Below the pieces are notes generated by a model. It saw only the letters and a list, made by a program, of their open reading frames with translations. It ran no database searches and was not told the DNA's origin. Shown piece by piece: positions 50,961 through 61,225 of a stretch of DNA of 64,000 bases (position 1 is its first letter; the number at the start of each line of letters is the position of its first letter). The translations under genes and the position numbers were made by a program. The stretch comes from Embiotoca jacksoni (lineage: Eukaryota; Chordata; Actinopteri; Embiotocidae): positions 372,001-436,000 of the forward strand of contig JAKOON010000002.1 in NCBI GenBank assembly GCA_022577435.1. The letters run 5' to 3'.

Positions 50961-51977
50961 GCCTATACTTATTTGTAGTGAGGCTGGAAAAAGTCAATTA
51001 TCATTAACATGTAGTTTTAGGTTTAAACCTGGAATGTTCATCAGTGGACGTATGAGCAATTTACGTACTTCATGAGGTGTGTTACGTCTTAATCTGTCCG
51101 GGAGTATTTCATCGCCTCTTCCCCAGGACATGTTATAGTTTGTTCGGCTCCAGCTCCACTATGACTCAGAATCATTACAAATAAACAGGTGCAAAGAATA
51201 ATGGCTTCACCTAAGAACTGAGGGGCTTCTCAAGTAGGGGCACAATGCTTATTCACAGTCTTTTACTGTCAATTTTATGAAGGCTCGCCCAACACAGTAA
51301 TTATAGCTCGCTGTCTTTTCTGACTGGTGCCTTTTAGGTAAGGCTTGTTTTTACCATTGCCAGGAGAAAGCAAGTTCGGGCAAGGCAGCAGCATAACTCA
51401 CCACGTATAAAACAAATCAGATTTGACTCACCTAGAAAAAAAGAAGCTGCCTCTTAGAGACGTTACCCGTAGATTTAGTTCTTGTTGGAGCTTGTCTTCA
51501 TAGGCTCTTGTTGCTATAGAGTGAGCAAACACGAATCCAAACCAACACGAATGCATCCACTCAGCAGCAAGAAAAATCACCTTACGTTCAATATTTGTTA
51601 CAACTACTGAGGACAAACTGGAGGTATTTAAACTGGAGAAACTTCCAGTTTCAGGCAGATTTCCACCTCGTGAAAACATGCACTATGTATCATAAATAAC
51701 TTGTGTTGTCATTTGCCGCTATACAAATATTGAATTGAACCGAATTAATCAATGGGATGCTCTGAAAGAGAAAATCTACTTGGTGTCAAAGTGCCTGACA
51801 GCCTTAAGAGAAGTACAGTGCGAAAGTGAGGAAGTGACAAGGTTTGGCTTTCATGCAACTGTACTTCCTGTTTGAAGGGAGTTCACCAGGGGTGAACATC
51901 TTTCTAGAGGGCCATACTGACTTTTATTTAAAGAAAGTGCCACACATTGGGCCGTTGAATTGTAATATTAAAATTAT
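50961..51977. other. Intergenic DNA with a short L2 tail
   Basis: Mostly unassigned sequence. At about 51703-51747 it has GCCGCTATACAAATATTGAATTGAA, the 3' end of an L2/Maui-type LINE and thus a severely truncated insertion. The open frame at 51428-51679 (minus) has no recognisable motif. Confidence 0.5.
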
Positions 51978-52107
51978 ATTCACTAGCTAGGACCCCGCCT
52001 CGGCCGAGGGCGAACCTTCATTGATTGAGGGAGATTAAGAGAGAGTTTCACGTTTTGGGGAAGGCTTAGTTGAGGATTCACTGCGGCTCCTGGGCCTTGC
52101 AGATCCC
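51978..52107 (-). repeat. Ngaro repeat B2, uninterrupted
   Basis: Begins CACTAGCTAGGACCCCGCC (51981) and ends ...CTTGCAGATCCCC. It matches B1 (52312-52407 plus 52958-53000) with few differences and retains the intact GGCTTAGTTGAG target that is interrupted in B1. Confidence 0.85.
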
Positions 52108-52193
52108 CGAGATCTCCATGTGGGACGGAAGGATAAAAGCTATGAAACATGACAACCATAAGTGAAACGGTTTAACAAGAGGGAGGGAGGGTG

Positions 52194-52311
52194 GGATGCG
52201 GAAAACGCAAACAGGCCGAGGTTTAGAGTGGGTGGATATTTATAGGAGTGTGGCCGGGAGTGGTTGAGGCGTGGTCCTGCTCCTGAAATTCAGCTAAAAC
52301 TTTATCTCCAA
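52194..52311 (-). repeat. Ngaro repeat A2
   Basis: Starts GGATGCGGAAAACGC and ends AAACTTTATCTCCAA. It matches A1 at 56465-56590, which has an extra GGGGAGTG, and directly abuts B1. Confidence 0.85.
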
Positions 52312-52405
52312 TTCACTAGCTAGGACCCCGCCTCGGCCGAGGGCGAACCTTCATTGATTGAGGGAGATTAAGCCAGGGTGAGAGTTTCGCGGTTTGGGGA
52401 AGGCT

Positions 52406-52957
52406 TACCGTAAATTCCGGACTATTGAGCGCACCTGAATATAAGCTGCACCCACTGAATTTTTAAAAAATAATTATTTTGAACATAAATAAGCTGCACA
52501 TGTCTATAAGCCGCACGTGCCTACTGGTACATTGAAACAAATGAACTTTACACAGGCTTTAACAAAACACGGCTTGTAACAAAAATAAATAGGCTTTAAC
52601 AAAACATGGCTTGTAACAAAAATTAAAAAAAATTGTGGTAAACAGTAGCCTATCAAGAAAGTCATTGGTCACTATCTTCCTCCTCCTGTGCACTGAAACC
52701 ACTGAAGTCATCTCCTTCGGTGTCGGAGTTGAATAGCCTCAGAATTGCTTCATCCGATGTTGGATCGTTTTCATTGTCGCTCTCGTTACTTTCATCCGGA
52801 GGCAAATTCCCCGCTGAGCTCATGCTGCCCTCTTCAACATGCAGCAGTCCAGCCTTTTGAAACCCATTGAATCCATAAATTATCCGCGTCATTGTTTAAG
52901 CCGCGAGGTTCAAAGCGTGGGAAAAAAGTAGCGGCTTATAGTCCGGAAAGTACGGTA
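52406..52957 (-). mobile_element. pogo-like element nested in Ngaro repeat B1
   Basis: The element is 548 bp (52408-52955). Its ends read CCGTAAATTCCGGACTATTG on the left and CCGTACTTTCCGGACTATAA inward from the right. It is flanked by TA. The undisturbed target is preserved in repeat B2 (TA at 52067-52068), which proves the boundaries and the TA duplication. It keeps only a C-terminal piece of transposase. Confidence 0.9.
52662..52892 (-). pseudogene. C-terminal acidic fragment of pogo-like transposase
   Basis: A 76-codon frame starting MTRIIYGFNGFQKAGLL, like the end of pogo/Tigger DDE domains (a 'GF.KAG' motif), followed by a long acidic Ser/Asp/Glu tail ending EEEDSDQ. The ATG is probably internal to a longer ancestral frame. 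It complements the element at 43665-44352, which keeps only the N-terminus of a related type of transposase; whether they are the same family is not proven. Confidence 0.65.
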
Positions 52958-53010
52958 GTTGAGAGTCCACTGCGGCTCCCAGGCCTTGCAGATCCCCAAA
53001 ATAAGTCATC

Positions 53011-53811
53011 CTAAGAAAGCAAGGCTGCCTGCCCTTTGCGCAGGTCGTCGAAGCTGTGGCGGGTGTAAAGTTGGTAGGCTTGGGAAGACCAGCGGCCCAT
53101 GACCTTGATGAGGTGGTCTGGGACTCCTCTGCTTGACGCAGTGGTGGCTGCCCCTATGCGGAAGGAGTGGCTGGAGAAGGAGTTGGGATTAATCCCGGAG
53201 GTGACTTGAACTGCTCTGAAGTGTAAAAGGAACCATGATCGATTGGCGACTTGGCCTGTTTCGGTGATGAACAGCGGTTCATGGGAAGAAGTTTGCTGCG
53301 TTTTCCTGAGCTGCAGATAGTGTATGAGGGGTTCGTAGGGGCTCAGATATGAATTTCGTTCAAAGTAAAATATGGGAACTGGGTTGCTTGCCTGGTTTGT
53401 TTTGCTCCGTTTGAGCGAATAGCCTAAGCAATCTTCAGAGATGGGATAAAGGTCTGATACGCAAGGGTGTAGACTGGGGTTAAACTTGGCTGAAGAAGAA
53501 GCGAATTCTGAGCATCGCAAGAAACCAACGAAAGCAAGTAGAAACATGGATTCCACTGTGCGCGCCAGGTGGGCGGAAACGTGGTTAGAGCGAAGGGTAG
53601 CAATACAGTGAGAAATAAGATCAGCGAGGAGTCGATGTAGGTGTTTGGCGCTGAAGGCCTTTAATAAGTAAAGACAACTGGGAGAGCGTTGCAGGGGAGC
53701 CAGTGAGTAATTTTGCAAAGAAGTTGATACCGCTAAGGTCAACCTTAATGGTGGGTATCTTGATGTGAAGAATTGAGTGAACATAGGAGATGAGCTGCAT
53801 ACGGAGGCCAC
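53011..53811 (-). CDS. Tyrosine recombinase of Ngaro-type element
   Basis: A 266-residue open frame with the tyrosine-recombinase signature: an Arg box in FVGFLRCSEFA (about residue 98), then HSFRIGAATTASSRG (H-x-x-R, about residues 218-221), and GRWSSQAYQLYTR with the nucleophilic Tyr near residue 247. These are the R-H-R-W/H-Y catalytic residues. In Ngaro/DIRS elements this enzyme inserts the cDNA circle. It is the last ORF before repeat B1, as expected. This is the best-preserved ORF of the element; a frameshift near its N-terminus is possible, as the family's usual start is unclear to me. Confidence 0.8.
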   Translation of the reverse strand: MASVCSSSPMFTQFFTSRYPPLRLTLAVSTSLQNYSLAPLQRSPSCLYLLKAFSAKHLHRLLADLISHCIATLRSNHVSAHLARTVESMFLLAFVGFLRCSEFASSSAKFNPSLHPCVSDLYPISEDCLGYSLKRSKTNQASNPVPIFYFERNSYLSPYEPLIHYLQLRKTQQTSSHEPLFITETGQVANRSWFLLHFRAVQVTSGINPNSFSSHSFRIGAATTASSRGVPDHLIKVMGRWSSQAYQLYTRHSFDDLRKGQAALLS

Positions 53812-53900
53812 GTTGAAGGAAGGGAACGGAAGGTTAAACGTGGCGTGGAAGGAGCGGAACGAGTTCCGGGCCGTCTAGTAAGTAGAAAGAGTGCTGGGGG

Positions 53901-54851
53901 CTAAGCTGCTGATGATGGCTTGTTGGGAAAAAGAGATGAGTTCTGCGATGGTTGGTTTCGGATGAGGAATGTCATGTCTGAAAATGGTGGGACAGGGGTT
54001 GGATTCTCCTCCGCGTCTGGAGCTAAGGTTCTGAAGATCTGGAAGGAGAAGCGAGACAAAGAGTCAGCGATGGAGTTATGGTGGCCAGGAACATGTTTAG
54101 CTCGGCGGATAAACTGATGAGTGACCGACAGCCACATGAGACGGCGTATGAAGGGCATGATCGTGGGAGAGTTTGTTCTGCCTTTGTTAATGATGTCGAC
54201 TACAGCGATATTATCAGAATGGATGAGTATAGACCTTTTTGGCCACTCGTGCCCCCCAGAGGAGAGCGGTGATAACGATCGGATATATTTCGTGGACTGC
54301 TGAAGATGATTGGAGGGGCCTTGGAGGAAGTTGCGGAATTCGATGGGCCATTCAGCTGAAAACCATCATCTGCCGTAGTGACCCCCAAAACCGGCGGAAG
54401 GAGCAGCATCAGTATAGAGCTGAATGCCTTCTGGGTTGGAAAGTTGGTCGTCGTAAAAGAAGGTGATACCGTTCCAGTTGGAGAGGACATGCAGCCACAT
54501 CTGCACCTCTGTTCTGGAGGGGGTATCCATGGAGACTGGATCGATAAGTGAGGGTGTGGATGATGCGAGGGAGAGCAAGTGCGAAATAAAGGAGCGGCCC
54601 TGGGGGATGATGCACAAGGCAAAGTTCAGATGTCCCGAGAGGGAGCGTAGTTGTCGTTTAGTGAAAGAGGGAGTAAGATGAAAGTTTTGTAGGAGGAGAA
54701 TGATGCGGTGGAGTTTCTCCGCGGGCAAAGAAGCTTGGAACCGGATAGTGTCGAGAGTAATCCCGAGAAACTCCAAGATGTGTGAAGGACCTTCTGTTTT
54801 CTCTTCAGAGAGAGGGACGCCAAGCTGAGCGAAGACTGATTTCATGGTCAA
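53901..54851 (-). pseudogene. Ngaro RT thumb and RNase H region, frameshifted
   Basis: The frame from 54851 shows the RT connection (LEFLGITLDTIRF, FTKRQLRSLSGHLNFA) and the first RNase H block (LYTDAAPSAGFGG, about 54420). After a shift, a second block (SILIHSDNIAVVDIIN, about 54190-54235) lies in another frame. The third block (HNSIADSLSRFSF, about 54060-54100) is in the frame from 54158. The three RNase H Asp residues are thus all present but in different frames. It normally degrades RNA during cDNA synthesis. Confidence 0.75.
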
Positions 54852-56418
54852 GAGACCGAGGGCTGGAGGTGATGAAGGAGGAGTTATATATAACTAGGAA
54901 GTCGTCAAGGAGGTGGACCAGGTGAGGAATTTTTGTGGTTGTTGAAGAGAATCCAACACAAAGCCTCTGATAGTGTGTCAAATAATTTAGGGCTGCTCTT
55001 GCAGCCGAAAGTGAGTCTCGCGGCAAAGTAGTAGGCGTCCTTCCAGTGGATGCCGAAGAGGCACCAGAAGTCCGGATGGATGGAGAGGACTTTGGTATCG
55101 GTATGTTGGGTGGAGGAATCGCTGACACCAAGGAGAAGTGCTGGGTGTGTGGTTGGAGCGGGGGAAACGGGAGGAGGGGGGCTGGCATCTCGGTGCCGGT
55201 AGTGTGGCCGTGGGACTGCTGGGTTGGAGGAATGGGGAAGAGGGGGGCAGAGCCAGAAAAGAGAGCATGGGATGGTTGGAGGGTAGGGAAAGAAGAAGTA
55301 GGGACTGTCATCCCGGTGCCAGGAATCTGCATGGTAGGAGGGTAAACTGCAGCCCTCGTTGTGCTGGGGAAGGTCGTTGGAGGCACCTGAGGAAAGGGGG
55401 CAGAAGGGTTGTAAGTTGGCGGCCCAGTGGTGATGATGGGTGCTGTGGATGGATGAGAGAGGGGGAAAGAGGAAAGAAGACCTGGCAACCCAGTGCCAGA
55501 GTAGAGGGCAGAAAAGGGTGTGTGTGGAAGAACAGCAGTAGTACAGACTGATGAATCCAAGCCAGGAGGTGGGATGGAGTGCTGTGGAAATTGAAGAGAG
55601 GAAAAGAGAGTCGGCATCCCGGTGCCGCTGTGCAAACATGAGTTTGCCTGAGGAAGTGGAGGGGGATGAGAGGTGGCGCGCTGCAAACCTGGCAACCCGG
55701 AACTTTGTGGGTGGGAGGGCGGGGCTTGGAGGTGCGTGGTGACGTCACTGTTGTTGACGTTACGCCGGTGTGTTTTGGATGGATGTACGTCTGTGTTTTT
55801 TGCCTGACGTGACTTTTGGAAAGTTGTGAGGAGTTGGAACAGTTTTGCTTTGTTGTCAGAGCGGTGGTGAAGTATCCCCTTCTCTTTTAACGCTTTTAGC
55901 AGACGGACTACGGTCCAGTCGGAGATCTTGGCTGGTGCGTCTTCAACGGGGGACCTGGCTGGAGCATGGGAGCGGTGGCGGTGGCCTCGGGCGCGGCGCG
56001 CTGGGGAGCCGGAGTTGTCGGAGACTCGTTCCCGAGCGCTGGGTCTAGAGCGAGCGGAGGAAGAGAGAGGGGACTTGCGTTTCCGTTGACTACGTCTGGG
56101 AGTGGCAGGTCTCCCTCTGTCACCAGTGAGTGAGTTATTGGAGGACGGCTGTGGATCCGAACCTTTGTACAGAAGGATTGAACGGAGAGAGGGATTCTGG
56201 TGGATGCAGCTGGTCGGCTTGTTGGAGATCGGCGGTTTGGCTCCGCTGTGCTGTCTGGGTGTTCCCAGTGGCGGCGTCTCGTGGGTATCCCTGGGGTTGT
56301 TTGGAGAGGGCAGCAGATCGAGGGCTTCCCTTGGGTGTATGGGTGGCCTATGTGAAGGCAAAACAATCGTTGTCGTCGTCAGACGGGCTGAGGAACAGCA
56401 GATCCATGTTTGATCCAA
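54805..56418 (-). pseudogene. Ngaro gag-like ORF fused by deletion to an RT remnant
   Basis: A 537-codon frame beginning MDQTWICC, about 50 bp inside repeat A1. Features in order: an Arg/Ser-rich basic region (residues about 100-165), a SAP-like helix pair (DWTVVRLLKALKEKGILH, about 165-205), and four degenerate Pro-rich repeats, each with a GTGMP-like core (SGTGMP, SGTGLP, PGTGMT, TGTEMP). It then runs into reverse-transcriptase palm sequence with HLLDDFLVI (the Y/LxDD catalytic box). The RT fingers and first catalytic Asp are absent. The neighbouring frame carries FGIHWKDAYYFAARL, so RT resumes mid-domain after a deletion plus frameshift. The SAP-like assignment is by eye. Confidence 0.7.
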
Positions 56419-56464
56419 GGTAAGATGGTTTTTGTTTTTTTCCTTCTGCGTGGCGTCTGGTTCC

Positions 56465-56590
56465 GGATGCGGAAAATGCGAACAGGCCGAGGTTTAGAGT
56501 GGATGGATATTTACAGGAGTGTGGCCGGAAGTGGGGGAGTGGTTGAGGCGTGGTCCTGCTCCTGAAATTCAGCTAAAACTTTATCTCCAA
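56465..56590 (-). repeat. Ngaro repeat A1
   Basis: It is the 5' boundary of the element on the minus strand. It matches A2 at 52194-52311 and abuts a (TTAGG)n-like LINE tail at 56591 with no intervening base. Confidence 0.85.
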
Positions 56591-57212
56591 GTTAGGTTAG
56601 GTTAGGTAGTTACTTTATTAATCCCCGAGGGGAAATTTTTTTCACTACAGCAGCATACAGAAGCAATAGATAGTAATAGAACAATAGAAAAGCAATAAAA
56701 TAGCAGTAAAAACTATAAAATATAAATATAAAATGCACAGTATATACATTATATACAGTACAGTATATATCTATATATATTATATACAAACAACCAAGAA
56801 ACACAGTCAACAGTGTTATTGTTATGTGATGGATTTTGCCAGAGGTGAGTTATTGTACAGTCTAATTGCGGTCGGCAGGAATGATCTCCTGTATCTGTCC
56901 TTGTGACAGCGGAGCTGGAGGAATCTTTTGGAGAAAGTGCTCCGCTGTCCCTGCAGCAGGTGGTGGAGAGGGTGGTCAGGATTATCCAATATGGATAATA
57001 GTTTGTTCAGCGTCCTCCTCTCCACCACCTTTTCCAGACTATCCAGATTGTAGCCGATGATGGAGCTGACCTTCTTAACCAGTTTGTTAAGTCTGTTGGT
57101 GTTACCGGCTCCAATGCTGCTCCCCCAGCAGACCACAGTGAAGTACAATGCACTGGCCACAACAGACTGGTAGAACATCTCCAACATCTTGCTGCACACA
57201 TTGAAGGATCGA
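56591..57212 (-). mobile_element. 5'-truncated LINE 3' end (Rex1/CR1-like group)
   Basis: On the minus strand it encodes the last 125 codons of a LINE ORF2 (57199-56822). This begins MCSKMLEMFYQSVVASALY, continues VERRTLNKLLSI and ends FLPTAIRLYNNSPLAKS. A 3' UTR follows, ending in TTTCCCCTCGGGGATTAATA and a CTAAC-type pentamer tail. The same 3' end motif occurs at 32882-32938. Clade assignment is tentative. Confidence 0.7.
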
Positions 57213-57329
57213 AGTTTTGAATTATATTAAACTACATGAATCTGGTAGACATTACAGATAGGCTTTACAACAGGCTATTTGCCAGCCCAGATGTACGTAG
57301 CCAAGGAGTGGCCATAAAGAGAAAAACAT

Positions 57330-58310
57330 TTTTTTAATCGTGTAATTCAAAGTGCTTCACATAAAAAACATTAAAAGCATAAAAATTTAAGGCAAAAGAA
57401 AAGGAAATTTCAAAACAATTAAGAAACATTAAAAACAGTCATTAAAACATTAAACAAGCTAAAAATAGAATAAAAGTTGCAGAGCAGTTTAAGAAATAAA
57501 ATACAGTCGTAAAATGCAGAAATACAGGAAATTGATCATCATCCTTGAATCTGATTCAATTAAAGGCAGCAGCAAACAGAAAAGTCTTCAATGTTGATTT
57601 GAAGCAGCTGAGAGTCTCAGCAGACCTGCAGGTTTCTGGGAGTTTGTTCCAGATATGTGGAGCAGAAAAACTGAACGCTGCTTCTTCATGTTTAGTTCTG
57701 ACTCTGGTGACAGAAAGGAGACCCGTCCCAGACGACCTGAGGGGTCTGGATGGTTCATAAGGTTGCAGCAGATCACAAATGTATTTTGGCCCTAAACCAT
57801 TCAGTGCTTCATAAACCAACAGCAGTATTTTAAAGTAAATTCTTTGTTGGACAGGAAGCCAGTGTAAAGATATCAGAACTGGAGTGATGTGGTCCATTTT
57901 CTTGGTCTTAGTGAGGACTTTAGCAACAGCGTTCTGAATCAGCTGCAGTTTTCTGATTGACTTTTTACAGACACCTGTAAACACACCGTTACAATAGTCG
58001 AGTCTACTGAAGATGAATGCATGGACAAGTTGAGACATAAATCCTATAATCCTTGATATATGCTTCAGGTGACAGTAGGCTAATTTTGTAATTGTCTTGA
58101 TATGGCTGTTCAGATTGAGATCTGAATCCATAACTACACCTAGATTTCTGGCTCGGTTTGTGGTTTTTAACATCAGTGATTGAAGCTGAGCACTGACTTT
58201 CAATCGTTCTTCCTTGGCCCCAAAAACAATTACTTCTATTTAATCTTTGTTTAATCGAAGAAAATTCTGGCACATTCAGTTATTGATTTGTTCAATGCGT
58301 TCACCTAACC
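57330..58310 (-). mobile_element. 5'-truncated L2-like LINE 3' end
   Basis: The minus-strand frame 58203-57556 (215 codons) is the C-terminal part of an L2/CR1-type reverse transcriptase protein: NLGVVMDSDLNLNSHIK, LDYCNGVFTG, LHWLPVQQRI and the closing TLSCFKSTLKTFLF. The frame can be traced upstream to about 58270. An A/T-rich 3' UTR runs to about 57330 with GTGAAGCACTTTGAATTAC. It differs in sequence from the LINE at 14040-20254, so it is another family of the same group. Confidence 0.75.
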
Positions 58311-59710
58311 CTTGTATGGGATTATAGTACTTATTAAATAATGCATTATTTAATAAATATGGATTCAAGGCAGACAGTTTTAAAACGTAAGGAACATCAC
58401 CTCTTTCAGCAGCCATTCAGCTCATAGTTAAGTCAACTGATCACAGTTACAAACTGTCACCTGATTGAAATGGCAAAGTTTTGGATGGAAGAAAGAGAAG
58501 ATTACCTCATCAATTTATTTGAGGAAAAACCATGTCTGTGTGACAGAACTGTTGCAATTTACTCTCTATCAGTATCCTCTTTTAAGCTTTTAAGATGCTA
58601 CAAATTAAATGCAGCCAGCAGTTAAAACAGAATTACAGAAATTTACTGCAGTGAAGTTGTTAACACTGTCTTGTCTAGTTTCTTTGGTTTAAACTGCACT
58701 GCCTGCATCAATGCACACTTTTTCTTTTTTTCAATCAAGTTAAATAAAAGTATAGACTCAGTTATTTGCCTCAAAATTAATCAACATCTTGCTGCCATTT
58801 ATTGATGTTATGGATTGTTTTGTTTTGCTTTGTGGACATCCTGGGCTAAACTGAAATGGTCCACAGGGCAGTTCTGGCCCTTGGGTTGTATTTTGCCCAT
58901 GCATGCTTTAGACATTTATACACTGGATGAAAACAAAAACAGCAGCAGTGATCACCTTTGTTGGTGTGTACCATTTGATCTGGGATTTGTCTGTCACATT
59001 CTAAGTCGTAGCTCTGTAAAAGACAATCAGTCCGATGACTAAAACTTTGTCAACTGCTTTAGACATGAGTGGTTCATTACATTTGTAGAAAACAAAGCAT
59101 TAGTTGTGTTTAGTTCCGATGATACACACTTAAAGAGGGATGAAGACATTGCTTTGCATCTTTTATAAAATCGACAAGCAGTTCTTTAAAGATGTGGGCG
59201 TTTCTATGGGCTGTAAAAGTTCATCGTCACCAGTTGATAAACCCGAATCAGCAGTAAACTGTGTCTGCTTATCTGCACATTTATAATGCATATAGGACTG
59301 ATCGATTAATTTAAGTATAAAGATTAGGGAATCTTGGGATGTTTTAGACCTTTGGTATTTCATTTAATAAACCTAGTGTCAGTATTGCAATTTTACAAAT
59401 AGACATCACTATTCGGATTGCCAGCAGGAAAGGGCTGCACACTCTGTGAATGTGACTCCAGTGGCATGCAGTTAATTGCTCACTACCTGTTGTTAAATCC
59501 TACTGACCTTTTCAAATGTGAAAGAGGTGGAATGACTGGGATGAGCCATGATTGGTGGAGAAAGGTAGAGAGTAAAAACTCCACTCTGCTTCAGATATGC
59601 TAGGTGTGTTTTTACCTCGAGGTGATTGATGTTCTGTTATGAGGTGAGGTGTTTCTGGACCTAAATGCAGCCACACAGACTCAGGTGAAAGGCAGGATAT
59701 ACACTTTGAG
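58311..59710. other. Intergenic DNA, no gene recognised
   Basis: AT-rich sequence with no coding family, RNA gene or clear element. It ends at the left terminus of the second Tc1 family. Confidence 0.5.
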
Positions 59711-61225
59711 CACTGCTCAAAAAAATAAAGGGAACACTTAAACAACACAATGTAACTCCAAGTCAATCACACTTCTGGGAAATCAACCTGTCCAGTTAGG
59801 AAGCAACACTGATTGTGAATCAATTTCACCTGCTGTTGTGCAAATGGAACAGACAACAGGTGGAAATGAGACAATTAGCAAGACAACCCTATAAAGGAAC
59901 GGTTCTGCAGATGGTGACCACAGACCATTTCTCTGTCCTCATCCTTTCTGGCTGATTTTGGGTCACTTTTGCATTTTGCCAGTGCCCTCACCACTAGAGG
60001 TAGCATGAGGCGGTGTCTCAACCCACAGAAGTTGCTCAGGTAGTGCAGCTCATCCAGGATGGCACATCGATGCACGCTGTGGCAAGAAGGTTTGCTGTGT
60101 CTGTCAGCACAGTGTCAAGAGCACAGAGGAGATACCAGGAGACAGGCCGGTCCACCAGGAGACGTGGAGGGGCCGTAGGAGGACAGCAACCCAGCAGCAG
60201 GACCACTATCTGCTCCTTTGTGCAAGGAGGAACAGGAGGAGCACTGCCAGAGCCCTACAAAATGACCTCCAGCAGGCCACTAATGTGCATGTTTCTGCTC
60301 AAACTGTCAGAAACAGACTCCATGAGGGTGGTATGAGGGCCCGACGTCCACAAGTGGGGCCTGTGCTTACAGCCCAACACCGTGCAGGGCGATTGGCATT
60401 TGCCAGAGAACACCAAGATTGGCAGCTTCGCCATTGGCGCCCTGTGCTCTTCACGGATGAGAGCAAGTTCACACTGAGCACGTGACAGACGTGACAGAGT
60501 CTGGAGATGCCGTGGAGAACGTTCTGCTGCCTGCAACATCCTCCAGCGTGACCGGTTTGGCGGTGGGTCAGCGATGGTCTGGGGAGGCATTTCTTCGGAG
60601 GGCCGCACAGCCCTCCATGTGCTAGCCAGAGGTACCCTGACTGCCATTAGGTACCGGGATGAGATCCTCAGACCCATTGGAAGACCATATGCTGGTGCAG
60701 TGGGCCCTGGGTTCCTTCTGCTGCATGACAATGCTAGGCCTCATGTGGCTGGAGTGTGTCAGCAGTTCCTGCATGATGAAGGCATTGATGCTATGGACCG
60801 GCCTGCCCGTTCCCCAGACCTGAATCCAATCTAGCACATCTGGGACATCATGTCTCGTTCCATCCATCAACACCACGTCGCACCACAGACTGTCCAGAAG
60901 TTCACTGATGCTTTGATCCAGGTCTGGGAGGAGATCCCTCAGGAGAACATCCGTCGTCTCATCAGGAGAATGCCCAGGTGTTGTAGGGAGTGCATACAGG
61001 CACGTGGAGGCCAAACACATTTGGACTTGTCTTGAGGAATTTCCACAGAAGTTGGATCAGCCTGTGATCTGATTTTTCCACTTTCATTTTGAGTATGATT
61101 CTGAATCCAGACCTCCATGAGATAATGATTTTGATTTCCATTGATCATTCTTATGTTATTTTGTTCTTAACACATTCCACTATGTAATGAATAAAGATTT
61201 TCAACTGGAATATTTCATTCATTGA
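59711..61225 (+). mobile_element. Tc1-like element C, right end missing
   Basis: The left terminus is CACTGCTCAAAAAAATAAAG (59711), characteristic of a widespread fish Tc1-like family. A degenerate transposase follows at about 60007-61035. On the right, the sequence after AATATTTCATTCATTGAGA (about 61225) turns into GGGC/GGTG repeats, and no inverted copy of the left terminus is present. The element is therefore truncated or was replaced there. TATACACT lies just before the left end, but the exact target TA is ambiguous. Confidence 0.8.
60007..61035 (+). pseudogene. Tc1-like transposase C with stop in place of catalytic Glu
   Basis: The N-terminus has a helix-turn-helix region (EVAQVVQLIQDGTSMHAVARR, SVSTVSRAQRRY). 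A frameshift near 60180-60285 leads to TVRNRLHEGGMRARRP, and FTDESKF carries the first catalytic Asp. Another shift near 60480 restores the frame with VWGGISSEGR, LLHDNARPH (second Asp) and SPDLNPI. The codon for the third catalytic residue, Glu in the family motif NPIEH, is TAG at 60832-60834. After it the frame continues HIWDIMSRS to RGGQTHLDLS. The lesions make it inactive. Confidence 0.85.

Larger units (their letters stand above)
51978..56590 (-). mobile_element. Ngaro/DIRS-type tyrosine-recombinase retrotransposon with split direct repeats
   Basis: Read on the minus strand the order is repeat A1 (56590-56465), gag-like ORF, RT/RNase H, tyrosine recombinase, repeat B1 (about 53000-52314), repeat A2 (52311-52194) and repeat B2 (about 52107-51978). 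A1 and A2 match closely, as do B1 and B2. This A1-ORFs-B1-A2-B2 layout is the split-direct-repeat structure known for Ngaro and PAT elements, which integrate with a tyrosine recombinase rather than an integrase. About 86 bp of extra sequence lies between A2 and B2. B1 is interrupted by a pogo-like element. A large deletion has removed the RT N-terminus, so the copy is inactive. Confidence 0.82.

Noticed and set aside
55046..55551. Gly/Arg-rich plus-strand frames opposite the Ngaro gag ORF
   Set aside because: Antisense shadows of the Pro-rich gag repeats.
56591..56606. TTAGG-type repeats as a telomere-like tract
   Set aside because: Only about three units, and they form the pentameric tail of a LINE on the minus strand.
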